DNA of 64,000 bases from Nostoc parmelioides FACHB-3921 (GTDB lineage Bacteria > Cyanobacteriota > Cyanobacteriia > Cyanobacteriales > Nostocaceae). Numbering within the stretch: the stretch's first letter is position 1; every line of letters starts with the position of its first letter. The position numbers and the translations under genes are program-made. Below, piece after piece: positions 35,833 to 44,422 of the stretch. Location of the stretch: positions 165,870 through 229,869 of the forward strand of contig NZ_JACJQL010000004.1 of assembly GCF_014696625.1 (NCBI RefSeq), written 5' to 3'. The notes below the pieces were generated by a model. That model had not been told where the DNA came from and made no database searches. It saw only the letters and a list, made by a program, of their open reading frames with translations.

Positions 35833-36170
35833 CAACGATTTGGATTGATGCACATTTGTCGCCGGTGATTGCTACCTGGATTAACAACACATTTGGTATT
35901 ACAGCATTGGCATTGCGTGACATTGGCTTGAGGGATGCTGAAGACCTGGAGATTTTTGAAGCAGCAAAAGCTCAAGGAGTTATCTTCATGACTAAAGACA
36001 GTGATTTTGTTGACTTAGTAGAACGATTAGGAGAGCCACCAAAAATCATCTGGCTAACCTGCGGTAATACATCAAATGCTCGTTTGCAAGAGATTCTGAG
36101 TGTTACACTACCGGACGCATTGAGGCTTCTACAAGCAGGCGAGAGATTGGTAGAGATTAGCGGAGTTTAA
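35829..36170 (+). CDS. DUF5615 PIN-like toxin
   Basis: Protein of 113 residues of the DUF5615/Mut7-C-like PIN family, probably an RNase toxin. Acidic residues at the expected places: IWIDAHLSP near the N-terminus, MTKDSDFVDL in the middle and IIWLTCGN near the end. It follows the DUF433 antitoxin with a 4-base overlap. The RNA target is unknown. Confidence 0.85.
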   Translation: MTTIWIDAHLSPVIATWINNTFGITALALRDIGLRDAEDLEIFEAAKAQGVIFMTKDSDFVDLVERLGEPPKIIWLTCGNTSNARLQEILSVTLPDALRLLQAGERLVEISGV

Positions 36171-36202
36171 TATAACTGCATAAAAGCGATCGCCAGTTAG
36201 TC

Positions 36203-36976
36203 TCAAGCTGTCTTAAAAAAGCGAATGATTTCTCGCACATGATCGAGGAATTGTCCATCGGTAGAAAGCTGGGCGATCGCATTTCTGGCTTCTCTCGATA
36301 ATCGCTCATGTTCAGTTTGATTTGTAGCCCGCAATTCTTCTAAATTAGCGGCGATTTTCGCTAAGTCTCTACGGGTTTCCTCCCCAAAGCGTTGTTGTGT
36401 GGCTGCTAAAGAATAGGGCTGTTCTAGGTTAAATTGGTCTTCCAAAACTTTAACTTTCTCCTCTAATTCAACAAAGCGATGACGGAGTTCTACTATATCT
36501 TCGTGGGGATATTTCCATTCTTGGCTAATCATGGTTAGTCGTGCATAGATATACTCATAAGCACGAATTGCCGGTCTGAGGATTGTTAATAATAAAGCTG
36601 CGCCAGAACTGATATAACCTACAGCACTAATACCTGTGGCAGCGAGGAGATAAAGACCAATAGCTGAGAACAAGTGTAAAGCCAAAGCTACCCACAGCGA
36701 TCGCTTGGCTAACCCTTGGACATATCGCACTTGTCGCTCATCCACAGGAATTTCTTTTTCCCTGGACTGTGCTGCTTCAGCTAAAACTTGTTTAGCTTGA
36801 AAATGAATATTCCACGGTACAGTCACAATGACTAACAACCACCAAAAACTCGCCCCTCCAATTACCCAATCCAGAAAGCTACCCGCAGGTACATGAAACC
36901 ATTGCAATACGCTAAAAGCTAGCAATACTGTAATGACAATTCCGGCAATAGAACTAATAAAAAAATTTACATACAT
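36203..36976 (-). CDS. Hypothetical membrane protein with C-terminal coiled coil
   Basis: Protein of 257 residues, not assigned to a named family. Four hydrophobic segments (about 4-27, 38-60, 92-112 and 116-137) are followed by a cytoplasmic, Glu/Lys/Gln-rich coiled coil (about 160-250). The loop between segments 2 and 3 is charged (SREKEIPVDERQVRY). Such proteins may tether to the membrane and self-assemble, but no role can be inferred. It converges on the toxin gene. Confidence 0.75.
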   Translation of the reverse strand: MYVNFFISSIAGIVITVLLAFSVLQWFHVPAGSFLDWVIGGASFWWLLVIVTVPWNIHFQAKQVLAEAAQSREKEIPVDERQVRYVQGLAKRSLWVALALHLFSAIGLYLLAATGISAVGYISSGAALLLTILRPAIRAYEYIYARLTMISQEWKYPHEDIVELRHRFVELEEKVKVLEDQFNLEQPYSLAATQQRFGEETRRDLAKIAANLEELRATNQTEHERLSREARNAIAQLSTDGQFLDHVREIIRFFKTA

Positions 36977-37107
36977 ATAGCCATTTCTCCCATAAAACTA
37001 ACTTGTAATAGTCTTGCCATAGGCTATTACGAATTAGTTTCATCATGGCTATGCTGGAGGATTTATACAGAAAAGTCTGTGATGCTTTTTCCAGTTGCAT
37101 ATATGAT

Positions 37108-37515
37108 TTATGGGATGAGATAGCTACGCCAAACTGGTTCTGTATCTTTACCAGTCTTATCTGGAAGTAGCAATCGCCAAGTTTTGCCTTCTTGCTGGAT
37201 TTGTAGGTAAACATCAAAGGGTTGTTGCAGTTTGGTTAACTGTCTCTTGGGTAATTGGAAAGTTAAGTCATAGGTTCCCAGGACTCGGAAGGCGGGTAGA
37301 TTTTGAATTGTCAGGGGTTGTTCCTGACGAATCTTCAGGCGTTTAATTTCAAAGCCTTGGAAATTTAAATCTAGCTGTTGATTAAGTTTTTCTTGGGTTT
37401 GTTCTAGCTGGAGTGCGACCGCTCTCTGCACTAATTCGCTAGTCGGCAATAAGCCAATATTATTACAACCCACTAATAATAGTAGTAATACTGCTGTGAA
37501 AAAAAACCGCACCAT
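37108..37515 (-). CDS. Putative lipoprotein
   Basis: Protein of 135 residues from the ATG at 37515. It begins with a signal sequence and lipobox, MVRFFFTAVLLLLLVGCNN, with the acylated Cys at residue 17. Earlier in-frame codons at 37575 would bury the signal, so they are rejected. The mature part is a beta-rich domain with Gln-rich helices and no known motif. It is a candidate substrate of the lipoprotein-modifying enzymes such as Lnt. Confidence 0.7.
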   Translation of the reverse strand: MVRFFFTAVLLLLLVGCNNIGLLPTSELVQRAVALQLEQTQEKLNQQLDLNFQGFEIKRLKIRQEQPLTIQNLPAFRVLGTYDLTFQLPKRQLTKLQQPFDVYLQIQQEGKTWRLLLPDKTGKDTEPVWRSYLIP

Positions 37516-37639
37516 GTCACTTGTAATAGACTTCAGCGATAGTATAGCGGTAGATACCTGTAGTTTTTTAGTCAATAGTCATTAGTCAGTAGTTATCTTT
37601 CCCATATCCCTGCTTCTTCCCTATCCTCTATCTCTGGCG

Positions 37640-38896
37640 ATGAAAAAAAGTTGGTGGCAATTTTTGGGATTAGTGATGGCGATCGCGATCGCCATTGTTG
37701 CTTACCATAGTTGGCAAATACAGAGTTCGTCTTCAGCATCTGTCCCAGTCACTGTTAAACTCAGTGGCTGGGGTGGTTCTCCGGTTGAGCAAAAACTATT
37801 GAAGCAGGTTTTACAAGACTTTGAAGCACAGCATCCTCAAATAAAGGTCAAATATGAGGTGATTTCTGACCAATACATGGACGTGATCAAAACCCGCTTG
37901 ATTGGAGAAGCTGCACCTGATGTCTTCTACCTGGATGCACTGGAGGCTCCTTTTTTGATGAGCCAGAATGTGCTGGAACCATTAGACAGTTACATCACCC
38001 CCGCATTTGACTTAAGCGACTTTGAAGCCAATCTCCTAGATAACTTTAAATACCAAAACCATATCTACGGTTTCCCTAAAGATTATTCTACTTTGGCGCT
38101 GTTTTATAACAAAAAAGCCTTTGCTGCTGCCGGTTTGACCAGTCCCCCAGCGACGTGGACAGAATTACGCACCTACTCCCAGCAATTAACAGGTAAACTC
38201 AACAAGTACGGCTTTGGGGAAGCACCGGAATTAGCGCGTCAGGTTTACAAAATTAAAGCTTTTGGTGGGGAGGCTGTTAATCAAAATGGTCATGCTACCT
38301 TTGCCAGTGAAGCTGGTTTACGGGGATTGGAATTAGTGATAGATCAGTATCAGAAAGATCAATCATCTGCTCAAAAATCTGACGTAGGGACAAACTCAGG
38401 TAGCGAAATGTTTGGTCAGGAGAAAGTGGCAATGGTGATTGAAGGTAATTGGGCGATTCCATATTTACAAGAAACCTTTCCCCAATTGGAATTTGCAACT
38501 GCACAATTACCAACAATTAATCGCAAAAAAGGCACGATGGTATATACCGTTGCTTATGTCATGAGTAAGCAATCACAGCATAAAGCCGCAGCGTGGGAAT
38601 TAATTTCCTATCTCACAGGTAAAGCCGGAATGCAGAAATGGACAAGTACAGGCTTTGCTTTACCTACACGCAAATCAGTATCCCAAAAATTAGGATATGA
38701 GCAAGATCCATTGCGATCGCCTTTAGTTGCCGGTATTGATGATGCTACACCCTGGCAGGTTGGTAAATATCCAGCGCCAATTGTGAACAATTTTGATAAT
38801 CAATTTGTCAGCGCCTTACTAGGACAACAACCATTAAAACAGGCGATGCTAAGGGCGCAAAATCAAGCAAATAAACAGATCCAAGCAATGGAGTGA
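37640..38896 (+). CDS. ABC transporter solute-binding protein (sugar type)
   Basis: Family 1 extracellular solute-binding protein of 418 residues, probably for a sugar or oligosaccharide. A signal anchor is at residues 8-24, with no clear lipobox Cys. The mature part shows the family pattern VKLSGWGGSPVEQKLLKQVL, DVFYLDA and GNWAIPYLQ. No permease or ATPase genes are next to it, so it is an orphan component. A 20-bp perfect palindrome formed by overlapping HIP1 sites (37676-37695) encodes part of the signal core. Confidence 0.88.
   Translation: MKKSWWQFLGLVMAIAIAIVAYHSWQIQSSSSASVPVTVKLSGWGGSPVEQKLLKQVLQDFEAQHPQIKVKYEVISDQYMDVIKTRLIGEAAPDVFYLDALEAPFLMSQNVLEPLDSYITPAFDLSDFEANLLDNFKYQNHIYGFPKDYSTLALFYNKKAFAAAGLTSPPATWTELRTYSQQLTGKLNKYGFGEAPELARQVYKIKAFGGEAVNQNGHATFASEAGLRGLELVIDQYQKDQSSAQKSDVGTNSGSEMFGQEKVAMVIEGNWAIPYLQETFPQLEFATAQLPTINRKKGTMVYTVAYVMSKQSQHKAAAWELISYLTGKAGMQKWTSTGFALPTRKSVSQKLGYEQDPLRSPLVAGIDDATPWQVGKYPAPIVNNFDNQFVSALLGQQPLKQAMLRAQNQANKQIQAME
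37676..37695. repeat. Double overlapping HIP1 palindrome
   Basis: 20-base perfect palindrome containing two GCGATCGC octamers that overlap, located in the coding sequence of a signal segment and encoding alternating Ala-Ile. Confidence 0.9.
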
Positions 38897-39416
38897 AGCT
38901 GGGCATAGGAAAGAACTAAATTGCTATGTAAAAAAGTTGCAGCGCAAGGCTTGTATTGAAGATTTAGTAGCGATCGCCACAAAATATAACTATGTGATTT
39001 TAGTAATGAAAACTCGATAAGTGTTGATACTGGGGTATTTAACAGCATTGAATCTATTTAAATCTAGAGAATTAATCAACACATAAACAAATACTACCAT
39101 TACCATTGGAAAAATGAATTACCATTTTTTCAGCCTAATTGGCATACCACAGCCATCAATTACGATAATCTTTTTAAAGTCGGAGATCACCTACTACTGA
39201 TTTGCCAATAGAATAATTTTGAAGACCAACGAAATTACATCAACATCTCATCCGACCCAATCATTGAACGCATAAAATATCTTGTTTGTCTAGTCTTGGT
39301 ATATTGCAATTTATTCTGAGATCTTGCAATATAGCCCAAGCAAATCACATTAAAACCTCATATTGAAATTTTACTCACTATCAGTTTAGCTAACTCGTTC
39401 TGCGGTCAATAAGATA
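38897..39416. other. Intergenic region before the hybrid kinase
   Basis: 520 bases with no gene seen. It has one HIP1-like site (near 38971) and several A/T runs, and no hairpin with a T-tract was noticed. Confidence 0.4.
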
Positions 39417-42400
39417 ATGAAGATTGACGAATTAACTATGCCATTCAACGAGATGCCGATTGATTTACATAATTTATATCATTTGATTGATCGTCATCCT
39501 TTGACGATTGATCCTGATAGTTATGTTATTGATGCTATTAGATTGATGAATCAACAAGGTAATAGTTCACCATCAATCAGCTTAAACTCACCGGAAATTT
39601 ATAGCAATAAGAATTACAAACAAACTAGCTATGTTCTAGTAGTTGAGGCGGGAAATCTCTTAGGAATCTTCACAGAGCGGGATTTAGTCAGGTTGGCTGC
39701 ATCAAAATTTGATTTATCAGATTTAAAAATATCTGAAGTGATGACACAACCATTGATCACTATGAAAATGTCAGACTTCCTAGATATTTTTACAGCTTTG
39801 TCCTTATTACATCAGCATCAAATTCGTCATCTACCAATTTTGAACGATAGAGAGCAATTGATAGGGATTGTGAGTGCAGCTAGCCTGTTGCAAGGATTGA
39901 ATCAGTTAGAAACTTTTTGCTGTCTGCAATCCTTACGCAAACCACAACAGATAGAATTTTTACGCTACCCATCTCGTAATCCTTTCCAAGAGCTGGAGCA
40001 TCACGACGAATTTCTGGGATTTAGGAAGGTTTGGCAACGAGATATTGTTGAAGTTCAACAGTCAAAACAAGCATTACAGCAAAGTGAGCAACTATATCGC
40101 CAGTTAGTTGAGTTGCAAAATGAGGTAATTTTGCGTGTTGATAATTTAGGGAGACTGACATTTGTTAATTCAGTAGCTTGCAAAATTTTTGGCAAGCCAA
40201 TGGATGAGTTAATTGGTCAGCTAATATTTGAGTGGATGTTCCCTGAAGATGAAATCCCTCAAGCAAAAGAATATTTCCAAGCCCTCAAATCACCACCTTA
40301 TCAAATCAGTATTAGCGAGCAGCCTGTATTAACACCTGGTGGTATACGTTGGTTTCAGTGGAATATTATCGGCATTGAAAATACAATTGGGGAGGTTGTT
40401 GAGTTTCAAGGGGTAGGCAGAGATATCACCGAACGCAGACAGGCGGAAGAATCACTACGACAGAGTGAGGCAAGATTAAATTTAGCCTTGGAAGCCGCCA
40501 ACATGGGGATCTGGGATTGGTACCTTTTGACCAATGAAACCATCTGGTCTGCCAATATGGGATCACTGTATGGTCTGCCAAGTACAACTTTATGTCCTAG
40601 TCCTGAAGACTTCCTGCAATTAGTCCATCCTCAAGACCGAGAGAATTTCTCTCAGTCTGTCAAGAACAGTATTGAGCAAGGAATGCCATTTACCATCGAA
40701 TATCGTACTGTCTGGAAGGATGGCAGTATTCACTGGCTCAATAGTAGAGGTCAAGTCTACTATGACAAAGCTGGTAAACCAATCAGAATGATTGGCACTA
40801 CTAGAGATATTAGCGAACGCAAACAAGCAGAGGCATCCTTACGGGAAAGAGAGGAACTTTATCGCTCAGTGGTGACAGCTATGAGTGAGGGTATCGTTTT
40901 GCTACATACTGATGGTCAAATTATTGCTTGTAATGCAAGTGCCGAGAGAATTTTAGGGTTAAGTAGAGAGCAAATATTACAACGTACCTGTGTTGATGCG
41001 CGTTGGCTGACGATTCATGAAGACGGCTCCCCCTTTCCTTATGAACAGCATCCAGCAATGGAGACGCTACGTACAGGTAAACCCTGCTCTAATGTGGTCA
41101 TGGGAGTTCACAAGCCGGATGGACAAATAAGCTGGATTTCGATTAATTCTCAACCTTTGTGTCGGGAACATGAAACAGTTCCTTATGCCGTAGTTACATC
41201 CTTTGCCGATATTAGTGAACAGCAAGCTGCACTACGCTTACGCCAACAAGCAGAGCAGAAAATCCGTGAGCAAGCAGCTTTACTAGATATAGCCACCGAT
41301 GCCATTTTTGTCAAAGACTTACACGACAATATTTTATTTTGGAATCCAGGTGCAGAACGCTTGTATGGTTGGTCACAACAGGAAGCTATCGGCCGTAATG
41401 CCCAAGAATTACTATATTCTGAAACTTCATTGCACCTGCATGAAGCAGCTCTCAATGTTGTTATGGAGTTGGGATTGTGGCAGGGTGAGTTACAAAAACT
41501 GACTAAATCTGGCAAGGAAGTTATTGTGGAAAGCCGTTGGACACTAATGCGTGATGCAACTGGACAACCCAAATCAATTTTAGTTGTTGATAGCGATATC
41601 ACCCAAAAAAAACAACTAGAAGAACAGTTCTTCCGCGCTCAAAGATTAGAAAGTCTGGGTACCCTTGCAGGTGGTATTGCTCACGACTTAAATAATATAT
41701 TGACACCCATTTTGGCAGCGTCCCAACTCCTGAAAGTCAGATTTCCCGACGAGCAAGGACGAACATCAACAGTAGGCAGTACATCTTTTCAACACTTGTT
41801 AGAGATTGTGGAAAGCAACGCCAGACGGGGAGCAGGTTTAGTCAAGCAGGTGTTATCCTTTGCACGCGGTTTTAAAGGAGAACGGACAATAGTCCAACTC
41901 AAACACTTAATTACCGATATTATTCTGATTGGTAAACAGACCTTTCCCAAGTCAATTGAATTTACCAGTAGCTTTCCCGAAGAACTGTGGGCAGTCTGTG
42001 GGGATGTCACTCAATTACACCAAGTGTTGATGAATCTTGTCGTCAATGCTCGTGATGCCATGCCTAATGGTGGGAATATCCAGGTTACAGCAGAAAACAT
42101 TTTGATTGATGAAACCTATGCCAGCATGATTTTAGAGGCACAGGTTGGTAACTACATTCGGCTGACAGTGACTGATACTGGCGCAGGAATGTCTCCAGAA
42201 ATCTTAAATAGAATTTTTGAGCCATTCTTTACGACAAAAGATGTAGGAGTAGGTACCGGTTTGGGACTGTCAACCGTGCTGGGAATTATTAAAAGTCATG
42301 GGGGTTTTGTCAAAGTTTCCAGCAAAGTTGGTCAAGGTAGCCAATTTAAAGTGTTCTTGCCAGCAATCCCAGCAACACCAGATTTAACGATAGAAGAGAT

Positions 42401-42785
42401 AGAAACACCATCAGGCAATGGAGAATTAATTTTGGTTGTCGATGATGAAGCACCAATTTGCGAAATTGCCAAGATGATTCTCGAAAAGTTTAACTATAGA
42501 ATTCTGACTGCCTGTAATGGTATTGAGGCGATCGCTCTTTATGCCCAACACAAACATCGTATTAGCGCTGTTCTCATGGATATGATGATGCCAGAAATGG
42601 ACGGTATCACAGCCATTCGCACCTTGAAAAAAATGAACTCAAAGGTACGAATTATTGCTAGTAGTGGGATCAATTGCACGGAAACAGTGGCACAAGCAGT
42701 TATGATAGGTGTGCAGCAAGTTTTACCCAAACCTTTTACAGCCAAGGAATTATTAAATAGCTTACATCACGTACTTAGAGGTTGA
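39417..42785 (+). CDS. CBS-PAS hybrid sensor histidine kinase with receiver domain
   Basis: Protein of 1122 residues without membrane segments. Order: a pair of CBS domains (about 20-180), four PAS/PAC modules (about 225-345, 350-470, 480-600, 620-740), HisKA with phosphoacceptor His 756 in GGIAHDLNN, HATPase (N-box NLVVNARDAMPNGG, G-box GTGLGLSTV) and a receiver domain with Asp 1055 in VLMDMMMPEMDG, followed by the conserved Lys in LPKPFT. The N-terminal CBS pair suggests nucleotide sensing and the PAS modules sense redox or ligands. Output partner is not encoded next to it. Confidence 0.93.
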   Translation: MKIDELTMPFNEMPIDLHNLYHLIDRHPLTIDPDSYVIDAIRLMNQQGNSSPSISLNSPEIYSNKNYKQTSYVLVVEAGNLLGIFTERDLVRLAASKFDLSDLKISEVMTQPLITMKMSDFLDIFTALSLLHQHQIRHLPILNDREQLIGIVSAASLLQGLNQLETFCCLQSLRKPQQIEFLRYPSRNPFQELEHHDEFLGFRKVWQRDIVEVQQSKQALQQSEQLYRQLVELQNEVILRVDNLGRLTFVNSVACKIFGKPMDELIGQLIFEWMFPEDEIPQAKEYFQALKSPPYQISISEQPVLTPGGIRWFQWNIIGIENTIGEVVEFQGVGRDITERRQAEESLRQSEARLNLALEAANMGIWDWYLLTNETIWSANMGSLYGLPSTTLCPSPEDFLQLVHPQDRENFSQSVKNSIEQGMPFTIEYRTVWKDGSIHWLNSRGQVYYDKAGKPIRMIGTTRDISERKQAEASLREREELYRSVVTAMSEGIVLLHTDGQIIACNASAERILGLSREQILQRTCVDARWLTIHEDGSPFPYEQHPAMETLRTGKPCSNVVMGVHKPDGQISWISINSQPLCREHETVPYAVVTSFADISEQQAALRLRQQAEQKIREQAALLDIATDAIFVKDLHDNILFWNPGAERLYGWSQQEAIGRNAQELLYSETSLHLHEAALNVVMELGLWQGELQKLTKSGKEVIVESRWTLMRDATGQPKSILVVDSDITQKKQLEEQFFRAQRLESLGTLAGGIAHDLNNILTPILAASQLLKVRFPDEQGRTSTVGSTSFQHLLEIVESNARRGAGLVKQVLSFARGFKGERTIVQLKHLITDIILIGKQTFPKSIEFTSSFPEELWAVCGDVTQLHQVLMNLVVNARDAMPNGGNIQVTAENILIDETYASMILEAQVGNYIRLTVTDTGAGMSPEILNRIFEPFFTTKDVGVGTGLGLSTVLGIIKSHGGFVKVSSKVGQGSQFKVFLPAIPATPDLTIEEIETPSGNGELILVVDDEAPICEIAKMILEKFNYRILTACNGIEAIALYAQHKHRISAVLMDMMMPEMDGITAIRTLKKMNSKVRIIASSGINCTETVAQAVMIGVQQVLPKPFTAKELLNSLHHVLRG

Positions 42786-42788
42786 GGT

Positions 42789-42976
42789 TAGGGGGAGTAG
42801 GCTACGGTGTACACACATCTTTTTGCTGGGTGCAAAATGTCGTTCGATCCCCCTAAATCCCCCTTCAAAAGGGGGACTTTGATTCTTGTTCCCCCTTTTT
42901 TAAGGGGGGTTAGGGGGGATCAAAACGTTATGGGGCAAGGTTGATCAGACTTGTGTGTACACCGTAGGGGGAGTAG
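42789..42976. mobile_element. MITE-like element with 16-bp terminal inverted repeats and a nested palindrome
   Basis: Terminal repeats CTACGGTGTACACACA (42802-42817) and exact complement (42952-42967) bound 166 bp without coding capacity. The 12-base TAGGGGGAGTAG is repeated at 42789-42800 and 42965-42976, like a target duplication (the right copy overlaps the terminal repeat by three bases). Inside lies a second palindrome (42846-42921). It sits 3-4 bases downstream of the hybrid kinase stop and may also terminate transcription. Confidence 0.65.
42846..42921. repeat. GATCCCCCTAA palindromic repeat, copy 1
   Basis: 76-bp imperfect palindrome starting GATCCCCCTAAATCC and ending in TTAGGGGGGATC, with internal CCCCCTT/AAGGGGG pairs. 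It is nested in the MITE-like element. A second copy in the same orientation lies at 44250-44324. Confidence 0.85.
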
Positions 42977-42988
42977 GGGGAAGAATTA

Positions 42989-43020
42989 TTTTTGAATTTT
43001 GAATTTTGAATTTTGAATTG
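42989..43020. repeat. STRR, TTTTGAA heptamers
   Basis: Four copies of the 7-bp unit, ending directly at the pfkA stop codon. Confidence 0.85.
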
Positions 43021-44094
43021 TTAAGTTTTTTCTCCTACATAAATACCCAAACAACGAGCGCTCTGTACCAAAGAACCTTGGGGATTTACGTGTAAAGGAC
43101 TTTGAGCGACAACGTCCTGAATGGGTACTGGGATAGCTTCGCCATTTTGCCAACCTACCATCTGCCCAAATTTACCTTGAGCTACTAAATCAACAGCTGT
43201 TTTCCCAAAAACTGTCGCTGTTAAACGGTCTAAAGCTGATGGAATACCGCCACGCTGAATGTGTCCCAATACAGAAACTCTGGTGTCGATGAGATTTTGA
43301 CTACATTGAGCAATTTGATCCGCAATATATTGACCACGACCGCATTTAGGAGGCGCACAAGCAGAGGCAATATTTTCTTGCACATCTTCCAGACATAGTT
43401 TTGCACCTTCAGCAACAACAACGATCGCAAATTTTCGTTGCCAGCGATCGCGCAATTCAGCTATATGTTGACATAATCTGCTAATTGTGTATGAAAGTTC
43501 GGGAATCAAAATTACGTCTGCACCGCCGGCAATACCCGCGTGTAGGGCTAGATGTCCGGCACTGCGTCCCATAACTTCGACAATCATCACGCGATCGTGA
43601 CTTGCAGCAGTAAAGGTCAAGCGATTGAGGGCATCAACAATGGTATTGACAGCCGTATCAAAACCCACAGCGCGTTCCGTCAAAGCCACATCATTATCTA
43701 TAGTTTTGGGAATCGCCACTAAATTCCAATTACCTCGGTTAGCCAATTCATGGAGAATGCCCAGACTACCATCACCGCCGATGACAATCAAAGCATCCAA
43801 AGCCAAAGCCTCATAACTGGCAAGCATTTCATCTATATGGGCTAAGGTGTCACCCTTATTAATTGTGCCTAAAATTGTGCCACCCATATTTAGCAGGGGG
43901 TCAATACCGCGCAAATCCCAGCCGTGCATATTGAGAGCGATCGCTTGACGCTCCCGTAAACCCTGAGTGGCATAAGGTATACCCAATACCTCCCAATCAT
44001 AAGTAAGTGTTGCATGGCTGACAACTGCACGAATCACGCAGTTAAGCCCTGGACAGTCACCACCACTGGTGAGGATACCAATTCTTTTACGCAT
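43021..44094 (-). CDS. pfkA: 6-phosphofructokinase
   Basis: Glycolytic enzyme of 357 residues phosphorylating fructose 6-phosphate. Motifs: GILTSGGDCPGLN at the N-terminus, GGDGSLGIL near residue 105, and PKTIDNDVALTERAVGFDTA near residue 130. The GGDG glycine is typical of ATP-dependent enzymes, while Lys in PKTIDND is typical of PPi-dependent and mixed-clade enzymes, so the phosphoryl donor is best left open. The catalytic base Asp is in TIDND. Repeat elements stand on both sides of the gene. Confidence 0.93.
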   Translation of the reverse strand: MRKRIGILTSGGDCPGLNCVIRAVVSHATLTYDWEVLGIPYATQGLRERQAIALNMHGWDLRGIDPLLNMGGTILGTINKGDTLAHIDEMLASYEALALDALIVIGGDGSLGILHELANRGNWNLVAIPKTIDNDVALTERAVGFDTAVNTIVDALNRLTFTAASHDRVMIVEVMGRSAGHLALHAGIAGGADVILIPELSYTISRLCQHIAELRDRWQRKFAIVVVAEGAKLCLEDVQENIASACAPPKCGRGQYIADQIAQCSQNLIDTRVSVLGHIQRGGIPSALDRLTATVFGKTAVDLVAQGKFGQMVGWQNGEAIPVPIQDVVAQSPLHVNPQGSLVQSARCLGIYVGEKT

Positions 44095-44249
44095 ATTAGT
44101 TTTGGCGTTAGCCTCCTGTAAAAAAGCCGTAGGCTAGAAGTGAATTTTGATTTTGTTAGGACTTACGCAAACAGGTTATCTGTTGAGACCGGGTGTAAGG
44201 GTGTAAGAGGATGTTTGAAAAGTCCTATGCTTGGTAGCAAAACATTTTA

Positions 44250-44324
44250 GATCCCCCTAAATCCCCCTTAAAAAGGGGGACTTTGATTCATTTCCCCCCT
44301 TTTTAAGGGGGGTTAGGGGGGATC
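44250..44324. repeat. GATCCCCCTAA palindromic repeat, copy 2
   Basis: 75-bp copy of the palindrome at 42846-42921, about 85 percent identical by eye and in the same orientation, in the 328-base region upstream of pfkA. No long terminal repeats surround this copy. STRR heptamers (44396-44419) follow it. Confidence 0.85.
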
Positions 44325-44395
44325 AATGAGTGCTTAAAATCACAGCCAATCACTTTTCAAATAACCTCTAAGGGTATAGGGGTGTAAAACATTTA

Positions 44396-44419
44396 TTTTG
44401 AATTTTGAATTTTGAATTT
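44396..44419. repeat. STRR, TTTTGAA heptamers
   Basis: Three copies next to the stop codon of the dihydroorotate dehydrogenase-like gene. Confidence 0.8.
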
Positions 44420-44422
44420 GTA

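Noticed and set aside
36954..37217. 87-residue frame between the membrane protein and the lipoprotein
   Set aside because: Overlaps both neighbours in another frame and has no ribosome binding site or motif.
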